A stretch of 64,000 nt of DNA from Bacteroidales bacterium. Lineage in GTDB: Bacteria; Bacteroidota; Bacteroidia; Bacteroidales; UBA932. This document shows positions 7,904 to 16,930 of this stretch, in pieces; positions within the stretch are counted from its first letter, which is position 1, and every line of letters begins with the position of its first letter. The stretch is from positions 19,270 to 83,269 of the forward strand of contig JAFYXO010000027.1 of assembly GCA_017546125.1 (NCBI GenBank). The letters are read 5' to 3'. A program made the translations under genes and the position numbers. The notes under the pieces are model-generated. The model worked only from the letters and a program-made list of their open reading frames with translations, made no database searches and was not told where the DNA came from.

Positions 7904-9205
7904 TTGAATCTGACCCCAAAACAGAAAAAACTATTGAACTGGGCACTCATTGTGGCCGGAGTGGTGGTTATTGTCCTGAACATTATATCCAGATGCACCG
8001 GGGCAGAGAATATGGAGCAGGAAGGTTCAGAGGAGGAGTATATCTCCATCAACCACCTCATCTCAAATGACATGTCTGACTCCGAATCTACCAAAAAGCT
8101 CGACAATTATGTGGAGAAGTTCCTCAAGAGGTGGGAGATAAAAGGGGGAAGCCTCGCCATAATGAAAGAGGGGAAGCTTGTATATGCCAAGGGGTACGGC
8201 TGGGCAGACGAGGAGGACTCTCTCAAAACCGGCCCGGGCAATATTTTCAGGGTCGCATCCCTATCAAAGCTCATCACCGCTACCGCAATAATGAAAATGG
8301 TGGAGGACTCACTGCTGGCACTTGACGACAAGGTATTTGGGGAAAACGGAATCCTTAACGAGGAGCAATTCTCACACTATAGGGACAAAAGGGTGCCCAG
8401 AATCACAGTGGAGCACCTTCTGAGACACAAGGGTGGATTTGCCACATATCGTGGGGACCCGCTCTTCTCCACAAGGGAGATTATGATCTGGGAGGGGCTC
8501 GACACCGTTCCTGATATGGACAGAGTCATCGAGTACTCGCTCTCACAGCGTCTTGGATTCACGCCGGGGGCAAGTACCAAATACTCCAATGCCGGATACC
8601 TTATCCTCTCCAAGATCATCGAGAAGCTCAGTGGGATGAGTTATGAAGAGTATTGCCAGAGATACATTCTGCACCCGTCGGGATGCCATGACATGCATCT
8701 GGCCAGGAACCTTTATGAGGAAAAATACCGGAACGAGGTGAGATACTACGAGCCCCATGACGCTACCCCTATCCTCGCATACAACAATAGCGGCGACTCG
8801 CTCTACAGAAGGTATGGCGGGAACAATATTGAGGGTCTCTTTGGTGCAGGGGGATGGGTATCATCTCCATCCGAATTTGTAATGTTCGTCTCCAGGATCG
8901 ACGGCGAAGAGACCACACCCGACATCCTCTCAGGCGAGAGTATAAAGAGAATGATCACCTGTGTGGGTGGTGAACTCCCTATCGGATGGTCCAGAGCCGG
9001 GGCAGGTTCTGAATGGAAAAGGACAGGAACGCTCGCCGGGAGCAGTGCGATAGTGAAAAAACAGAAAGATGGGACCATCTGGATGTTTGTCACCAATACC
9101 AGTTCATGGAAAGGGAACAAATTCCCACGATATATCGAGACTATGGTCAGGAGGGCTTCATCGGGAATTGAGTTCCCGGATCAAAATCTTTTGGATTTTA
9201 TCTAA
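7904..9205 (+). CDS. membrane-anchored serine hydrolase (beta-lactamase / PBP4-like fold)
   Basis: 433 aa. The start is the TTG at 7904, 2 bp after the LysR stop; no ATG upstream is possible in this frame, and this start includes the N-terminal membrane segment LLNWALIVAGVVVIVLNII. The class C beta-lactamase-like catalytic motifs are SLSK (S119 nucleophile, K122), YSN (about residue 222) and an RTGT block near residue 377 replacing KTG. Such proteins act as D-aminopeptidases, esterases or D,D-peptidases in the periplasm; the substrate is unknown. Its last codons overlap the promoter of the following ribosomal operon. Confidence 0.8.
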   Translation: MNLTPKQKKLLNWALIVAGVVVIVLNIISRCTGAENMEQEGSEEEYISINHLISNDMSDSESTKKLDNYVEKFLKRWEIKGGSLAIMKEGKLVYAKGYGWADEEDSLKTGPGNIFRVASLSKLITATAIMKMVEDSLLALDDKVFGENGILNEEQFSHYRDKRVPRITVEHLLRHKGGFATYRGDPLFSTREIMIWEGLDTVPDMDRVIEYSLSQRLGFTPGASTKYSNAGYLILSKIIEKLSGMSYEEYCQRYILHPSGCHDMHLARNLYEEKYRNEVRYYEPHDATPILAYNNSGDSLYRRYGGNNIEGLFGAGGWVSSPSEFVMFVSRIDGEETTPDILSGESIKRMITCVGGELPIGWSRAGAGSEWKRTGTLAGSSAIVKKQKDGTIWMFVTNTSSWKGNKFPRYIETMVRRASSGIEFPDQNLLDFI

Positions 9206-9220
9206 TAATCACTATCTTTG
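9189..9220 (+). promoter_or_regulatory. promoter of rpsF-rpsR-rplI
   Basis: TTTTG at 9189-9193, 19 nt, then TATCTTTG at 9213-9220: a textbook Bacteroidetes promoter. The -33 element lies inside the last codons of the serine hydrolase. Confidence 0.8.
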
Positions 9221-9276
9221 CAGCCCTTTTGGTATAACCAGAAGTAAAATTTATTTATAACTTAATATTAATCAAA

Positions 9277-9612
9277 ATGTTAAAACAGTACGAAACCGTT
9301 TTCATTGCAACTCCCGTTTTATCTGAAGCACAGATAAAGGAAGCGGTACAAAAGTATCACGACCTAATCGTGGCTGAGGGTGGCGAGATCGTGCATGAAG
9401 AGGACTGGGGCCTTAAAAAATTGGCTTACCCAATCCAGAAAAAAACTACAGGATTCTATCACTTGATCGAATTCAAAGCAGACTCACAATTCATCGCTAA
9501 ATTGGAAGTAAACTACAAACGTGACGAGAGAATCCTACGTTTCCTTACTTTCGCTATGGACAAACACGCTGTAGCTTACGCAGAGCGTCGTCGTGCTAAC
9601 CAATCTAAATAA
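9277..9612 (+). CDS. rpsF: 30S ribosomal protein S6
   Basis: 111 aa. It binds the central domain of 16S rRNA with S18. The sequence opens [20 protein letters not shown] and carries the [23 protein letters not shown] core typical of S6. It is the first gene of the conserved rpsF-rpsR-rplI operon, transcribed from the promoter at 9189-9220. Confidence 0.97.
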   Translation: MLKQYETVFIATPVLSEAQIKEAVQKYHDLIVAEGGEIVHEEDWGLKKLAYPIQKKTTGFYHLIEFKADSQFIAKLEVNYKRDERILRFLTFAMDKHAVAYAERRRANQSK

Positions 9613-9626
9613 GGAGGAATTTAATT

Positions 9627-9893
9627 ATGGCAACTAACAACGAAATCCGTTATCTAAACCCTCCTACAGTAGAGGTTAAAAAGAAAAAATATTGCCGTTT
9701 CAAAAAAACAGGCATCAAATATGTTGACTACAAGGACGCTGAATTCCTAAAACGCTTCCTTAACGAGCAAGGTAAAATCCTTCCTCGTCGTCTTACCGGT
9801 ACTTCTTTGAAATTCCAAAAGAAAGTAGCGCAAGCAGTTAAACGCGCAAGGCACCTTGCTTTGCTTCCTTACGTAACAGACCTATTGAAATAA
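9627..9893 (+). CDS. rpsR: 30S ribosomal protein S18
   Basis: 88 aa. The [27 protein letters not shown] core and the [11 protein letters not shown]-terminus are diagnostic of S18, the S6 partner in the small-subunit platform. A clear Shine-Dalgarno (AAGGAGG, 9611-9617) precedes the ATG, an uncommon sight in this genome and consistent with strong ribosomal protein translation. Confidence 0.97.
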   Translation: MATNNEIRYLNPPTVEVKKKKYCRFKKTGIKYVDYKDAEFLKRFLNEQGKILPRRLTGTSLKFQKKVAQAVKRARHLALLPYVTDLLK

Positions 9894-9907
9894 GAAGGAG
9901 GAGAGAT

Positions 9908-10360
9908 ATGGAAATTATTTTGAAACAAGATGTCGCTAATCTAGGACATAAAGATGATATCGTAACTGTAAAAAATGGTTACGCAGCTAACTACCTTATC
10001 CCTCAAGGATATGCTATCATGGCTACCCCTTCTGCTAAAAAGGTTCACGCTGAAAATCTAAGACAAAGAGCTCACAAAGAGGCTAAAATCCGCGAAGAGG
10101 CTACTGCTCTTGCTGCTAAACTTGAAGGCTTGACAGTAAAAGTAGCTACTAAAGTTAGCTCAACCGGTAAAGTATTCGGTTCAGTTAACAACATCCAAGT
10201 TGCTGAGGCTCTTGCTGCTCTTGGTCACGAGATCGACCGCAGAAACATCACTCTTGTAGAGGCTGACAAAGTTCAGGAAGTTGGTACTTTCGCAGCTGTT
10301 GTTAAATGCTACAAAGAGATCAAAGCTAATATCAACGTAGAAGTTGTAGGCGAAGAGTAA
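9908..10360 (+). CDS. rplI: 50S ribosomal protein L9
   Basis: 150 aa. The N-terminal domain MEIILKQDVANLGHKDDIVTVKNGYAANYLIPQG and the long connecting helix are typical of L9, which binds 23S rRNA at the base of the L1 stalk. It is last in the operon and has a strong Shine-Dalgarno (AAGGAGGAG, 9895-9903). The terminator at 10382-10418 closes the transcript. Confidence 0.97.
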   Translation: MEIILKQDVANLGHKDDIVTVKNGYAANYLIPQGYAIMATPSAKKVHAENLRQRAHKEAKIREEATALAAKLEGLTVKVATKVSSTGKVFGSVNNIQVAEALAALGHEIDRRNITLVEADKVQEVGTFAAVVKCYKEIKANINVEVVGEE

Positions 10361-10381
10361 TCTTCACTTCACGTACTACAG

Positions 10382-10418
10382 AAAGAGATTGACTGTCGCA
10401 GTCAATCTCTTTTTTTTT
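10382..10418 (+). terminator. intrinsic terminator of the rpsF operon
   Basis: A 14-bp perfect stem (10382-10395 with 10399-10412) with a 3-nt TCG loop runs into a T tract to 10418. Confidence 0.9.
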
Positions 10419-10483
10419 CATTACTCCTTCACATCTTTATCAGCCACATCTTATTCAGCCACATCTTTTCGCACATCTTTTTC

Positions 10484-10589
10484 GCGTCAGCAACTCACTG
10501 ACACTCAACCACTTCCCACACCTGAGGGTGGATGAAATCACCCACCCTCAGGTATAGTAAAGTGCTGATATTGAGAGAATTGCTGACGC
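10484..10589. repeat. symmetric nested palindrome between convergent genes
   Basis: Outer arms GCGTCAGCAA (10484-10493) and TTGCTGACGC (10580-10589) are perfect inverted repeats. Inner arms ACCTGAGGGTGG (10520-10531) and CCACCCTCAGGT (10542-10553) form a 12-bp perfect stem. Both gaps between outer and inner arms are 26 nt, so the 106-bp structure is symmetric. It lies between convergent rplI and murF. It could end transcription from murF or be a mobile palindromic repeat; neither side has a U tract. The stretch 10419-10483 before it holds three loose CACATCTTTT-type repeats and nothing else I can name. Confidence 0.55.
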
Positions 10590-10604
10590 AATACTTTCGA
10601 CAGG

Positions 10605-11975
10605 CTAAAGTTCAGGAATGATACTTTGAAGTCTGATGCCGTTGGATCCTTTGACCAGAATGGTCTGGTTCTTCAGGTGCTCTTTATGAAGATATACTTT
10701 GAGGGCCTCCACATCGGGGAAGAAGAGCGGTTTGAAACTTGGGGCAAGACCTCTTGCGTATTCCTGAAGGGCTCCGAATTCTGCACCTACGAGGATCACC
10801 TTCTTGAGATCCATTGTCGCCAACAGATCTACTATCTCCTTATGCTCCTGGGCCGAATACTCTCCCAGCTCTCTCATGTCACCCAGAATGACCCCTTTAT
10901 TTTTGAACTCTGTAGAGATAAAGTTGGCAAGAGATGCCTTCATACTGGTGGGATTTGCATTATAGGCATCCACCACCAACAGATTGTGCTTGCCCTTTTT
11001 AAGTTCCGAACGGTTGTTGGTAGGGACATACTCGGCTACAGCTGCATAGCAATCCTCCGTAGGGACACCGAAATGTTCACCCACAGCGATGGCAGCCAGG
11101 ACATTATCTGCATTGTAGGAACCTATCAGATGTGTAGTCACCACATTTCCTCCAATCTTCAGTCTCAGATATGGATCGTGGCTGGTCACTGGTAGAATCT
11201 CCACACCCTGATGCTTCATACCGTAGGTAATAGGGTTGATACCGGGTCTGTCATCCACCATTCTGAACAGTTCAGGATTGTCAACATTCAAAAATGCAGT
11301 ACCTGAATGTTCCTGCAGATAGTCATACAACTCCCCTTTGGTCTTTTTGACCCCTTCATAAGATCCGAAACCAAGGAGATGTGCCTTGCCCACATTGGTA
11401 ATCAGACCGAAGTTAGGTAGGGCTACGTTTACAAGCTCTTCAATATCACCTGGATGGCTTGCCCCCATCTCCACCACTGCGATCTGGGTAGACATGGAGA
11501 TCTTGAAGAGGGTCATTGGGACTCCGATACTGTTATTGAGGTTGCCCTCTGTAGCTACCACTCTGTATTTTTTAGCCAGAACTGCCTTAATCAGCTCTTT
11601 GGTAGTGGTTTTACCATTGGTACCTGTAAGGCCTATAACCGGTATCCTGAACCCTTGCCTATGCCATTTGGCCAGTAATTGGAATGCCTTCAAAGGGCTC
11701 TCCACCACTATATATCTCTTCAAACGCTCCCTGTCAGCAGCAGTTCCGTAGTCAGCATTGAATTTGGCAGCCACTACCCTCTTTCCGAAGTCGCTATCCC
11801 TCTCCACTACTGCACAGAGTGCCCCTTTCTCCAAAGCTGCTCTGGCATAATTATTACCATCAAAACTCTCCCCTCTCAATGCGAAAAAGATGTTGCCCGC
11901 CGACACACTTCTGCTGTCGGTACTTACACCTGATGAGAATGGAAACAATTCCAATATTCTTTTGATCTCTTTCAT
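10605..11975 (-). CDS. murF: UDP-MurNAc-tripeptide--D-Ala-D-Ala ligase
   Basis: 456 aa. It adds D-alanyl-D-alanine to UDP-MurNAc-tripeptide in the cytoplasm, the last cytosolic step of the peptidoglycan stem peptide. The N-terminal substrate domain (SGVSTDSRSVSAGNIFFALRGE) is followed by the ATP loop GLTGTNGKTTTKELI (about residues 116-130), the VVEMGASHPGDIEELV block and the C-terminal domain VVDAYNANPTSMKASL. Motif order and length are standard for Mur ligases. It is the last gene of the patatin-flippase-dut-murF run, starting 2 bp after dut. Confidence 0.95.
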   Translation of the reverse strand: MKEIKRILELFPFSSGVSTDSRSVSAGNIFFALRGESFDGNNYARAALEKGALCAVVERDSDFGKRVVAAKFNADYGTAADRERLKRYIVVESPLKAFQLLAKWHRQGFRIPVIGLTGTNGKTTTKELIKAVLAKKYRVVATEGNLNNSIGVPMTLFKISMSTQIAVVEMGASHPGDIEELVNVALPNFGLITNVGKAHLLGFGSYEGVKKTKGELYDYLQEHSGTAFLNVDNPELFRMVDDRPGINPITYGMKHQGVEILPVTSHDPYLRLKIGGNVVTTHLIGSYNADNVLAAIAVGEHFGVPTEDCYAAVAEYVPTNNRSELKKGKHNLLVVDAYNANPTSMKASLANFISTEFKNKGVILGDMRELGEYSAQEHKEIVDLLATMDLKKVILVGAEFGALQEYARGLAPSFKPLFFPDVEALKVYLHKEHLKNQTILVKGSNGIRLQSIIPEL

Positions 11976-11977
11976 AA

Positions 11978-12412
11978 CTATTGCTTTCCAGTCGAACCAA
12001 AACCACCTGTACCCCTCTCACTCTCCGATAGAGTATCCACCTCTACCCACTCCACCTTCTCGTAGCGTGCGATTACCATCTGCGCAATCCTCTCCCCCGG
12101 ATTGATGGTAAAATCATCCTTAGAGAGATTGACGAGAATCACCTTGATCTCACCCCTGTAATCAGCATCAATGGTACCAGGGGAGTTCACAATCGATATT
12201 CCGTGCTTCGCTGCAAGACCGCTGCGTGGTCTCACTTGAGCCTCATGCCCTTCGGGCAATTCGATATAGATCCCTGTAGGAACCATTGCCCTCTCAAGGG
12301 AAGACAATACGATAGGTTCATCTATAGCAGCCCTCAAATCCACGCCTGCAGAGTGTACAGTCGCGTACTCAGGGGTACTATACTTCGACTTGTTTACTAT
12401 TTTTACTTCCAT
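11978..12412 (-). CDS. dut: deoxyuridine 5'-triphosphate nucleotidohydrolase
   Basis: 144 aa from the ATG at 12412, chosen because [10 protein letters not shown] is the usual dUTPase beginning; a start at 12454 would add 14 hydrophobic residues. It hydrolyses dUTP to dUMP and pyrophosphate. All five trimeric dUTPase motifs are present: [35 protein letters not shown] and [10 protein letters not shown]. The start lies inside the end of the flippase gene (35-bp overlap), which implies translational coupling. Confidence 0.95.
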   Translation of the reverse strand: MEVKIVNKSKYSTPEYATVHSAGVDLRAAIDEPIVLSSLERAMVPTGIYIELPEGHEAQVRPRSGLAAKHGISIVNSPGTIDADYRGEIKVILVNLSKDDFTINPGERIAQMVIARYEKVEWVEVDTLSESERGTGGFGSTGKQ

Positions 12413-13874
12413 AATTGATAAAAAGATAATATCCTGCAATATAAACAAAAACAAGCAAACTCCTCACTGCCAATTTCCATCCCAAAGCCAACGCCTCAGG
12501 TATCAGCAAGTTAACCCCATAAAGCAGAAGACCCGCACCTATAATCAGGAAGATTCTACCCCAATTGTATGGGATCCTGTAGTATTTGTTGCCGAGCAAT
12601 GTGCTGATTACCAGCATCACCAGGTAGCTTGCAAAATGGCCCCAGGCTGCTGCCCAATACGAATATTTGGCCAGGAACACCACATTGACCACTGCTGTGA
12701 CCAATAGACCTGCAAGGGTGATATATATGGCATAAGAAGATTTGTCAGACAGCTTGTACCACATCGAGACATTGAAGAGCATTCCGAGCATCATATAAGC
12801 GAGAAGCATAATGGGGACTATCCCCATCCCCACTCTGAAATCTGCCCCCACCACAAACTGTATAATATCGATGTAGAAGATAATCCCGAGAAAAACGAGC
12901 ATACAGAATGCGACAAAATACTCCATCACCTGGGCATACAGCTCCTTGGAACCTTTGTCCCTGGCTCTTGCAAAGAAAAATGGCTCCGCAGCAAACCTGA
13001 ACATCTGGACAAAAAGGGACATTATCACCGCCACTTTTACAGCCGCCTGATAAATACCCAGATCGGATCTCCATAAGGTGTCATCCACATTGAAATATCT
13101 GAAAAGTATCCTATCCAGAAAGTCGTTCATCACCCCAGGCAAACCTGCAATCATCAATGGGAGTGAATATTTCATCAACCCTCTCCACACCTTTGCGTCA
13201 AGATCAAACTTCAGCTTGAGTATATCCGGAACAAATAGCAGAAGTGCCACCACACAGCTCACACAGATAGAGAAAATCGGGTATGAAAAGTCTGGGGTGG
13301 CCGACACGAATTTCAGCAGGAATGTATCGGGATGGGCAGCCGCAAAACCTGGAAACCAGAGGAAAAGCAGGACATTTGACCCCACTTCGGTAAGGATCTT
13401 CGTGGTCTTGAAAATTGCGAATTTCCACGCCTTGGTCTCAAATCTCAGCTTCGCAAATAGAATCGCTGTGAAGGAGTCTATCGACAATATCAGACCTATG
13501 TAGACATAGCATAGGTAGTAGCCGGAATAACCCATCGCCACAGAGATGGAATCTCCGAAGAAGATCATCACCAGAAGGAAGAGCAGTGAAAGGGCCGAGA
13601 CCGAAACCAATGCTGTAGAGAAGACCTGAACAGGTTTTGCCCCCTCCTTGTTTGCAAATCTGAAACAACCTGTCTCCAACCCGAGTGTAAGTGCCACCTG
13701 AAGCACCGCAATATAGGCCATGAATTCGGTCAGCACACCATAGTCGGTGGTGGTCAGATAGTATGTGTAAAGGGGAAGGAACAAAAAGTTTATAAATCGG
13801 GCCAAGATGGTACTCACCCCGTATATAGCGGTCTCCCCCGCCAGTTTTTTCAATATGCTGCTGTTTGCACCCAT
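12378..13874 (-). CDS. polysaccharide flippase (Wzx/MATE-like)
   Basis: 498 aa with about 12-14 hydrophobic segments and few charged loops. The N-terminus ([44 protein letters not shown]) is typical of polysaccharide-transport flippases that move lipid-linked glycans across the inner membrane. The central [24 protein letters not shown] block is also characteristic. It lies 1 bp downstream of the patatin-barrel gene and overlaps dut by 35 bp. The glycan cannot be inferred; no sugar-synthesis cluster is adjacent. Confidence 0.88.
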   Translation of the reverse strand: MGANSSILKKLAGETAIYGVSTILARFINFLFLPLYTYYLTTTDYGVLTEFMAYIAVLQVALTLGLETGCFRFANKEGAKPVQVFSTALVSVSALSLLFLLVMIFFGDSISVAMGYSGYYLCYVYIGLILSIDSFTAILFAKLRFETKAWKFAIFKTTKILTEVGSNVLLFLWFPGFAAAHPDTFLLKFVSATPDFSYPIFSICVSCVVALLLFVPDILKLKFDLDAKVWRGLMKYSLPLMIAGLPGVMNDFLDRILFRYFNVDDTLWRSDLGIYQAAVKVAVIMSLFVQMFRFAAEPFFFARARDKGSKELYAQVMEYFVAFCMLVFLGIIFYIDIIQFVVGADFRVGMGIVPIMLLAYMMLGMLFNVSMWYKLSDKSSYAIYITLAGLLVTAVVNVVFLAKYSYWAAAWGHFASYLVMLVISTLLGNKYYRIPYNWGRIFLIIGAGLLLYGVNLLIPEALALGWKLAVRSLLVFVYIAGYYLFINYGSKNSKQVEV

Positions 13875-13875
13875 T

Positions 13876-16203
13876 TTAATTTCTCAAACCTCTCGCTTTA
13901 AACAATAGGAATCCAAGATTCAACTGTGGATAAAATTTGGTATCTGCTTTCTGATAATATGCACAAGAGAGGGTCACAGGTCCGAAAGGGGACTGCCATA
14001 CCAGAGCGGCATCTCCCAACAGATTTCCAAGTGGCAACGGGTCAGAGAAATCGTACTGACCACCACCCTTCTCGATTATCTCCTTGTATGGCTGGAAGTA
14101 ACCTACCGCCACCCTCAACGAAAAGCTCTCCCCGAATTTGAAGATAGGTGTAAGGGTCATCCCTGCATAAATTGGGGCCCTATACCCCTCCAGAAGCAAT
14201 GTGCGGCTATGCACTGTAGGTGTGTATGCAGGCGACAACAGCACTGTGGAGATATAATCACCCATCCTGATAGGATTCGAGAGGACCACATTTGCATTGA
14301 ACCCGAGCGAAAGCCATTTGGAAATATTGTAATAGTTGTCCACCCTCAAATCTATGATCACACTGTGTTTCTCCGGGTTATATGAGGCTGGGAACTTGTG
14401 CTCCACAGAGTGAGACCCGGGGATAAAGAGCTCTTTACCATACACATATCTGAGGTCTATATGTCTCTGTTTACCCTCTGTGGGATAGAGTTTATAGTTC
14501 AGTGTATTCTGCTCGAACAATATCCTTGGGGTAAAATAGAAAAACTCAGTCCTGTCTTTGGTATCATACTTGGTGTATGAATTGGTAGGGTAATAGTCAT
14601 AGTGGTTATAACCCACTGTACCGCCTACATTTACCATAAAGCCATGCCTCTCGGATAGTGGCATACCGACATTCACAGTGCCGTACACCTCTGTCTCCAT
14701 TACATTTCTGGCAAGCGTTGTCTCAAAAATAGGGCTCTGGTTGCTGGAGAGATAGTCAAATCTGTGCCCCACCACATCCAGTTCCACAAAGCTCAGCGGA
14801 TCAAAAGTGAGGTCCTTCCTCAATGAGAGGTCTGCCCCCACATAGAGCTGTCCCACATTGATATTCATTGCCGCCCGGTAAGGGTGTTTGTCCATATCCT
14901 GATATGAAATACCCACATACCCCTGAAGCAGGGATGATGAGGATATATTGCCTCCGGCAGAGAGTGTGACTCCCCTCTTTTTGGTCGCCATAATATTGAG
15001 TGTGAAGAGAGAGTCCACAGGGTCAAATTTGGCAGTAGGGTAAAAGGTGTTCACTGTCTTGGCGGCTGTAACTTTGTAATACCCCCTCTTGGCCTGATTG
15101 AACGAGAAAGTATCCCTTCCGAGGGTAATGGTACGGGAGATATACTCCTTCTCCAATGAGTCGAGATCCCCCTCAATAACGAGTTCATCAAAAATCAGAG
15201 CAGGGCACCTTTTCCTGAAAGCGAGCCTCATACTGTCCACCTCAGCCTTGCTCCTCTCCCTGGTGATCCTCTCCTTCAAGCCCGGGATATATTTCATTGC
15301 ATCATTGTAGCCCTTCTCCATTATCTCATCCACTGCCTGAAAATCCATCAGACCATAATCATCGTACTCACCGGTGATTACAACCCCCTGCTCGACAGGG
15401 ATATTGTAGTCCGAATCTACAGAGACCATAAGCTCTATCATTCCGAACGGATCATCATCTTCAAATGTCATAGCATCCCCCTTCACACATTTGGAGCCTA
15501 TCAGGTAATCGGGGTTGTGAATCTCCTTCATCAACTGCCATGGGAAGTTATTGTAAAATCCCCCGTCAAAAAGGAGAGTGGAGTCTATAACGATAGGTTT
15601 GAAATATGCGGGGAATGTCATTGATGCCCTGATAGCCGACCCCAGGTCTCCCGATGTGCTGACATACTCTTTCTTGTTTGAAATATCTGCCGCAACGCAG
15701 AAGAAAGGGACCATCAGTTTGTTGAAGTCGTACTCTGCCGCCGCAGAGGATGTTCCGAAGAGCTGCACCACCGCCAAATCCATAGGATACGGGGATACGA
15801 TACTTGTGGGGAGAGATGGTTTCAGCCCGTCGAACTGGCCATTTTTGTCATAGTCCTTTCTCAGGTTCACATTCAGCATCGCAGGGGTATTGTCCGTCTG
15901 ATACATGAATGTGGAGAAATCACGCTCCTGCTTCCCTTTGTACCATGAGAGGAACCTGTCAGATTTTATTATGTAGACCATATCATCTACAGAGAGGCCG
16001 ATAGAATACATACCACCCACAATGGCCCCCATGGATGTACCTGCGATATAATCGATGGGGATATTATTCTCCTCCAGCGCCTTTATCACACCCAGATGGG
16101 AGAGTCCTTTCGCACCACCTCCGCTAAGTACCAGTCCCACAGATTGGGAAAAGAGGGAAAATGAGGACAAAAAAACTGCTATGAATATGGTAATTCTTCT
16201 CAT
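13876..16203 (-). CDS. patatin-like phospholipase fused to an outer-membrane barrel
   Basis: 775 aa with a signal peptide (MRRITIFIAVFLSSFSLFSQ). The patatin domain (about residues 20-300) has the oxyanion loop LSGGGAKG, the nucleophile elbow GTSMG and the catalytic Asp in DGGFYNNFP, so the Ser/Asp dyad is intact. A POTRA-like region and a C-terminal BamA/Omp85-type beta barrel follow (about residues 310-775), ending with the barrel strand LNLGFLLFKARGLRN. The architecture is that of type Vd autotransporters such as PlpD, although many Bacteroidetes keep the lipase cell-attached. It heads the four-gene envelope operon. Confidence 0.88.
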   Translation of the reverse strand: MRRITIFIAVFLSSFSLFSQSVGLVLSGGGAKGLSHLGVIKALEENNIPIDYIAGTSMGAIVGGMYSIGLSVDDMVYIIKSDRFLSWYKGKQERDFSTFMYQTDNTPAMLNVNLRKDYDKNGQFDGLKPSLPTSIVSPYPMDLAVVQLFGTSSAAAEYDFNKLMVPFFCVAADISNKKEYVSTSGDLGSAIRASMTFPAYFKPIVIDSTLLFDGGFYNNFPWQLMKEIHNPDYLIGSKCVKGDAMTFEDDDPFGMIELMVSVDSDYNIPVEQGVVITGEYDDYGLMDFQAVDEIMEKGYNDAMKYIPGLKERITRERSKAEVDSMRLAFRKRCPALIFDELVIEGDLDSLEKEYISRTITLGRDTFSFNQAKRGYYKVTAAKTVNTFYPTAKFDPVDSLFTLNIMATKKRGVTLSAGGNISSSSLLQGYVGISYQDMDKHPYRAAMNINVGQLYVGADLSLRKDLTFDPLSFVELDVVGHRFDYLSSNQSPIFETTLARNVMETEVYGTVNVGMPLSERHGFMVNVGGTVGYNHYDYYPTNSYTKYDTKDRTEFFYFTPRILFEQNTLNYKLYPTEGKQRHIDLRYVYGKELFIPGSHSVEHKFPASYNPEKHSVIIDLRVDNYYNISKWLSLGFNANVVLSNPIRMGDYISTVLLSPAYTPTVHSRTLLLEGYRAPIYAGMTLTPIFKFGESFSLRVAVGYFQPYKEIIEKGGGQYDFSDPLPLGNLLGDAALVWQSPFGPVTLSCAYYQKADTKFYPQLNLGFLLFKARGLRN

Positions 16204-16231
16204 TTTGCACTATATTTGCTAAATATATTTG
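16204..16231 (+). promoter_or_regulatory. promoter region for the cyclophilin-RND operon
   Basis: TATATTTG occurs twice, at 16211-16218 and 16224-16231. TTTG at 16204-16207 is 16 nt before the second copy, shorter than ideal. The leader to the ATG at 16268 would be about 30 nt. Confidence 0.45.
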
Positions 16232-16267
16232 CAGTGGTAAAGGTACAAAAAAACAGATAAAGAAGTC

Positions 16268-16930
16268 ATGAAAACTAAAATTATTACACTACTGATGATC
16301 CTCCCTCTATTGGTTGCATCTTGCGGCAACAACAAGTCTAAAAAGGGGGAAACCAAAGAAGAAACTAAAGAACAGATTAAAGATATGGAAACCAAACTAT
16401 CATTTGCACCGGAATCTCTTCCAGAAGAGCCTATTTTCGAGATTATTACATCTGAAGGCACCATCACAGTACTTCTATATAAGGATACCCCTCTTCACAG
16501 GGACAACTTTGTAAAACTTGCAGCTGAAAACTTCTATGACAACATTTTGTTCCATAGAGTTATCAATGGATTTATGATTCAGGTGGGCGACCCATTGACC
16601 AAAGATCCTGCCAACGCCCCTAAATTCGGAACAGGTGGTCCGGGCTATACAGTCCCTGCTGAGTTCGTAGCAGAACACAACCACAAGAAAGGTGCACTTG
16701 CAGCGGCAAGACTTGGCGATATGGCCAACCCTAAGAGGGCTTCATCAGGTTCACAATTCTACATCGTTCAGGACGAGAGGACCTGCGCCCAACTCGACGG
16801 AGCATACACTGTATTCGGAGAGACTTTGGACGGCTTCGAAGTTATCGACAAGATCGCCTCTGTACAGACCGATCAAAGGGACAGACCTCTTAAAGACATT
16901 AAGATTATCACCATTAAGCCTGTACTATAA
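16268..16930 (+). CDS. cyclophilin-type peptidyl-prolyl isomerase lipoprotein
   Basis: 220 aa. The lipobox LVASC puts the lipidated cysteine at about residue 19; a charged Lys/Glu linker leads to the cyclophilin domain (residues 55-220). Core motifs FHRVINGFMIQVGDP, ASSGSQFYIV and LDGAYTVFGETLDGFEVIDKI are intact, so it should catalyse proline isomerisation in the periplasm and assist folding of envelope proteins. The stop shares a base with the start of the efflux adaptor gene (TAATG arrangement at 16928-16932), so it belongs to the RND operon. Confidence 0.9.
   Translation: MKTKIITLLMILPLLVASCGNNKSKKGETKEETKEQIKDMETKLSFAPESLPEEPIFEIITSEGTITVLLYKDTPLHRDNFVKLAAENFYDNILFHRVINGFMIQVGDPLTKDPANAPKFGTGGPGYTVPAEFVAEHNHKKGALAAARLGDMANPKRASSGSQFYIVQDERTCAQLDGAYTVFGETLDGFEVIDKIASVQTDQRDRPLKDIKIITIKPVL

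Noticed and set aside
10626..11195. Plus-strand ORF of 189 codons
   Set aside because: Antisense to murF, which has all Mur ligase motifs.
12413..12454. Longer dut start
   Set aside because: The extra 14 residues are hydrophobic and absent from the dUTPase family; [10 protein letters not shown] at 12412 is the family start.
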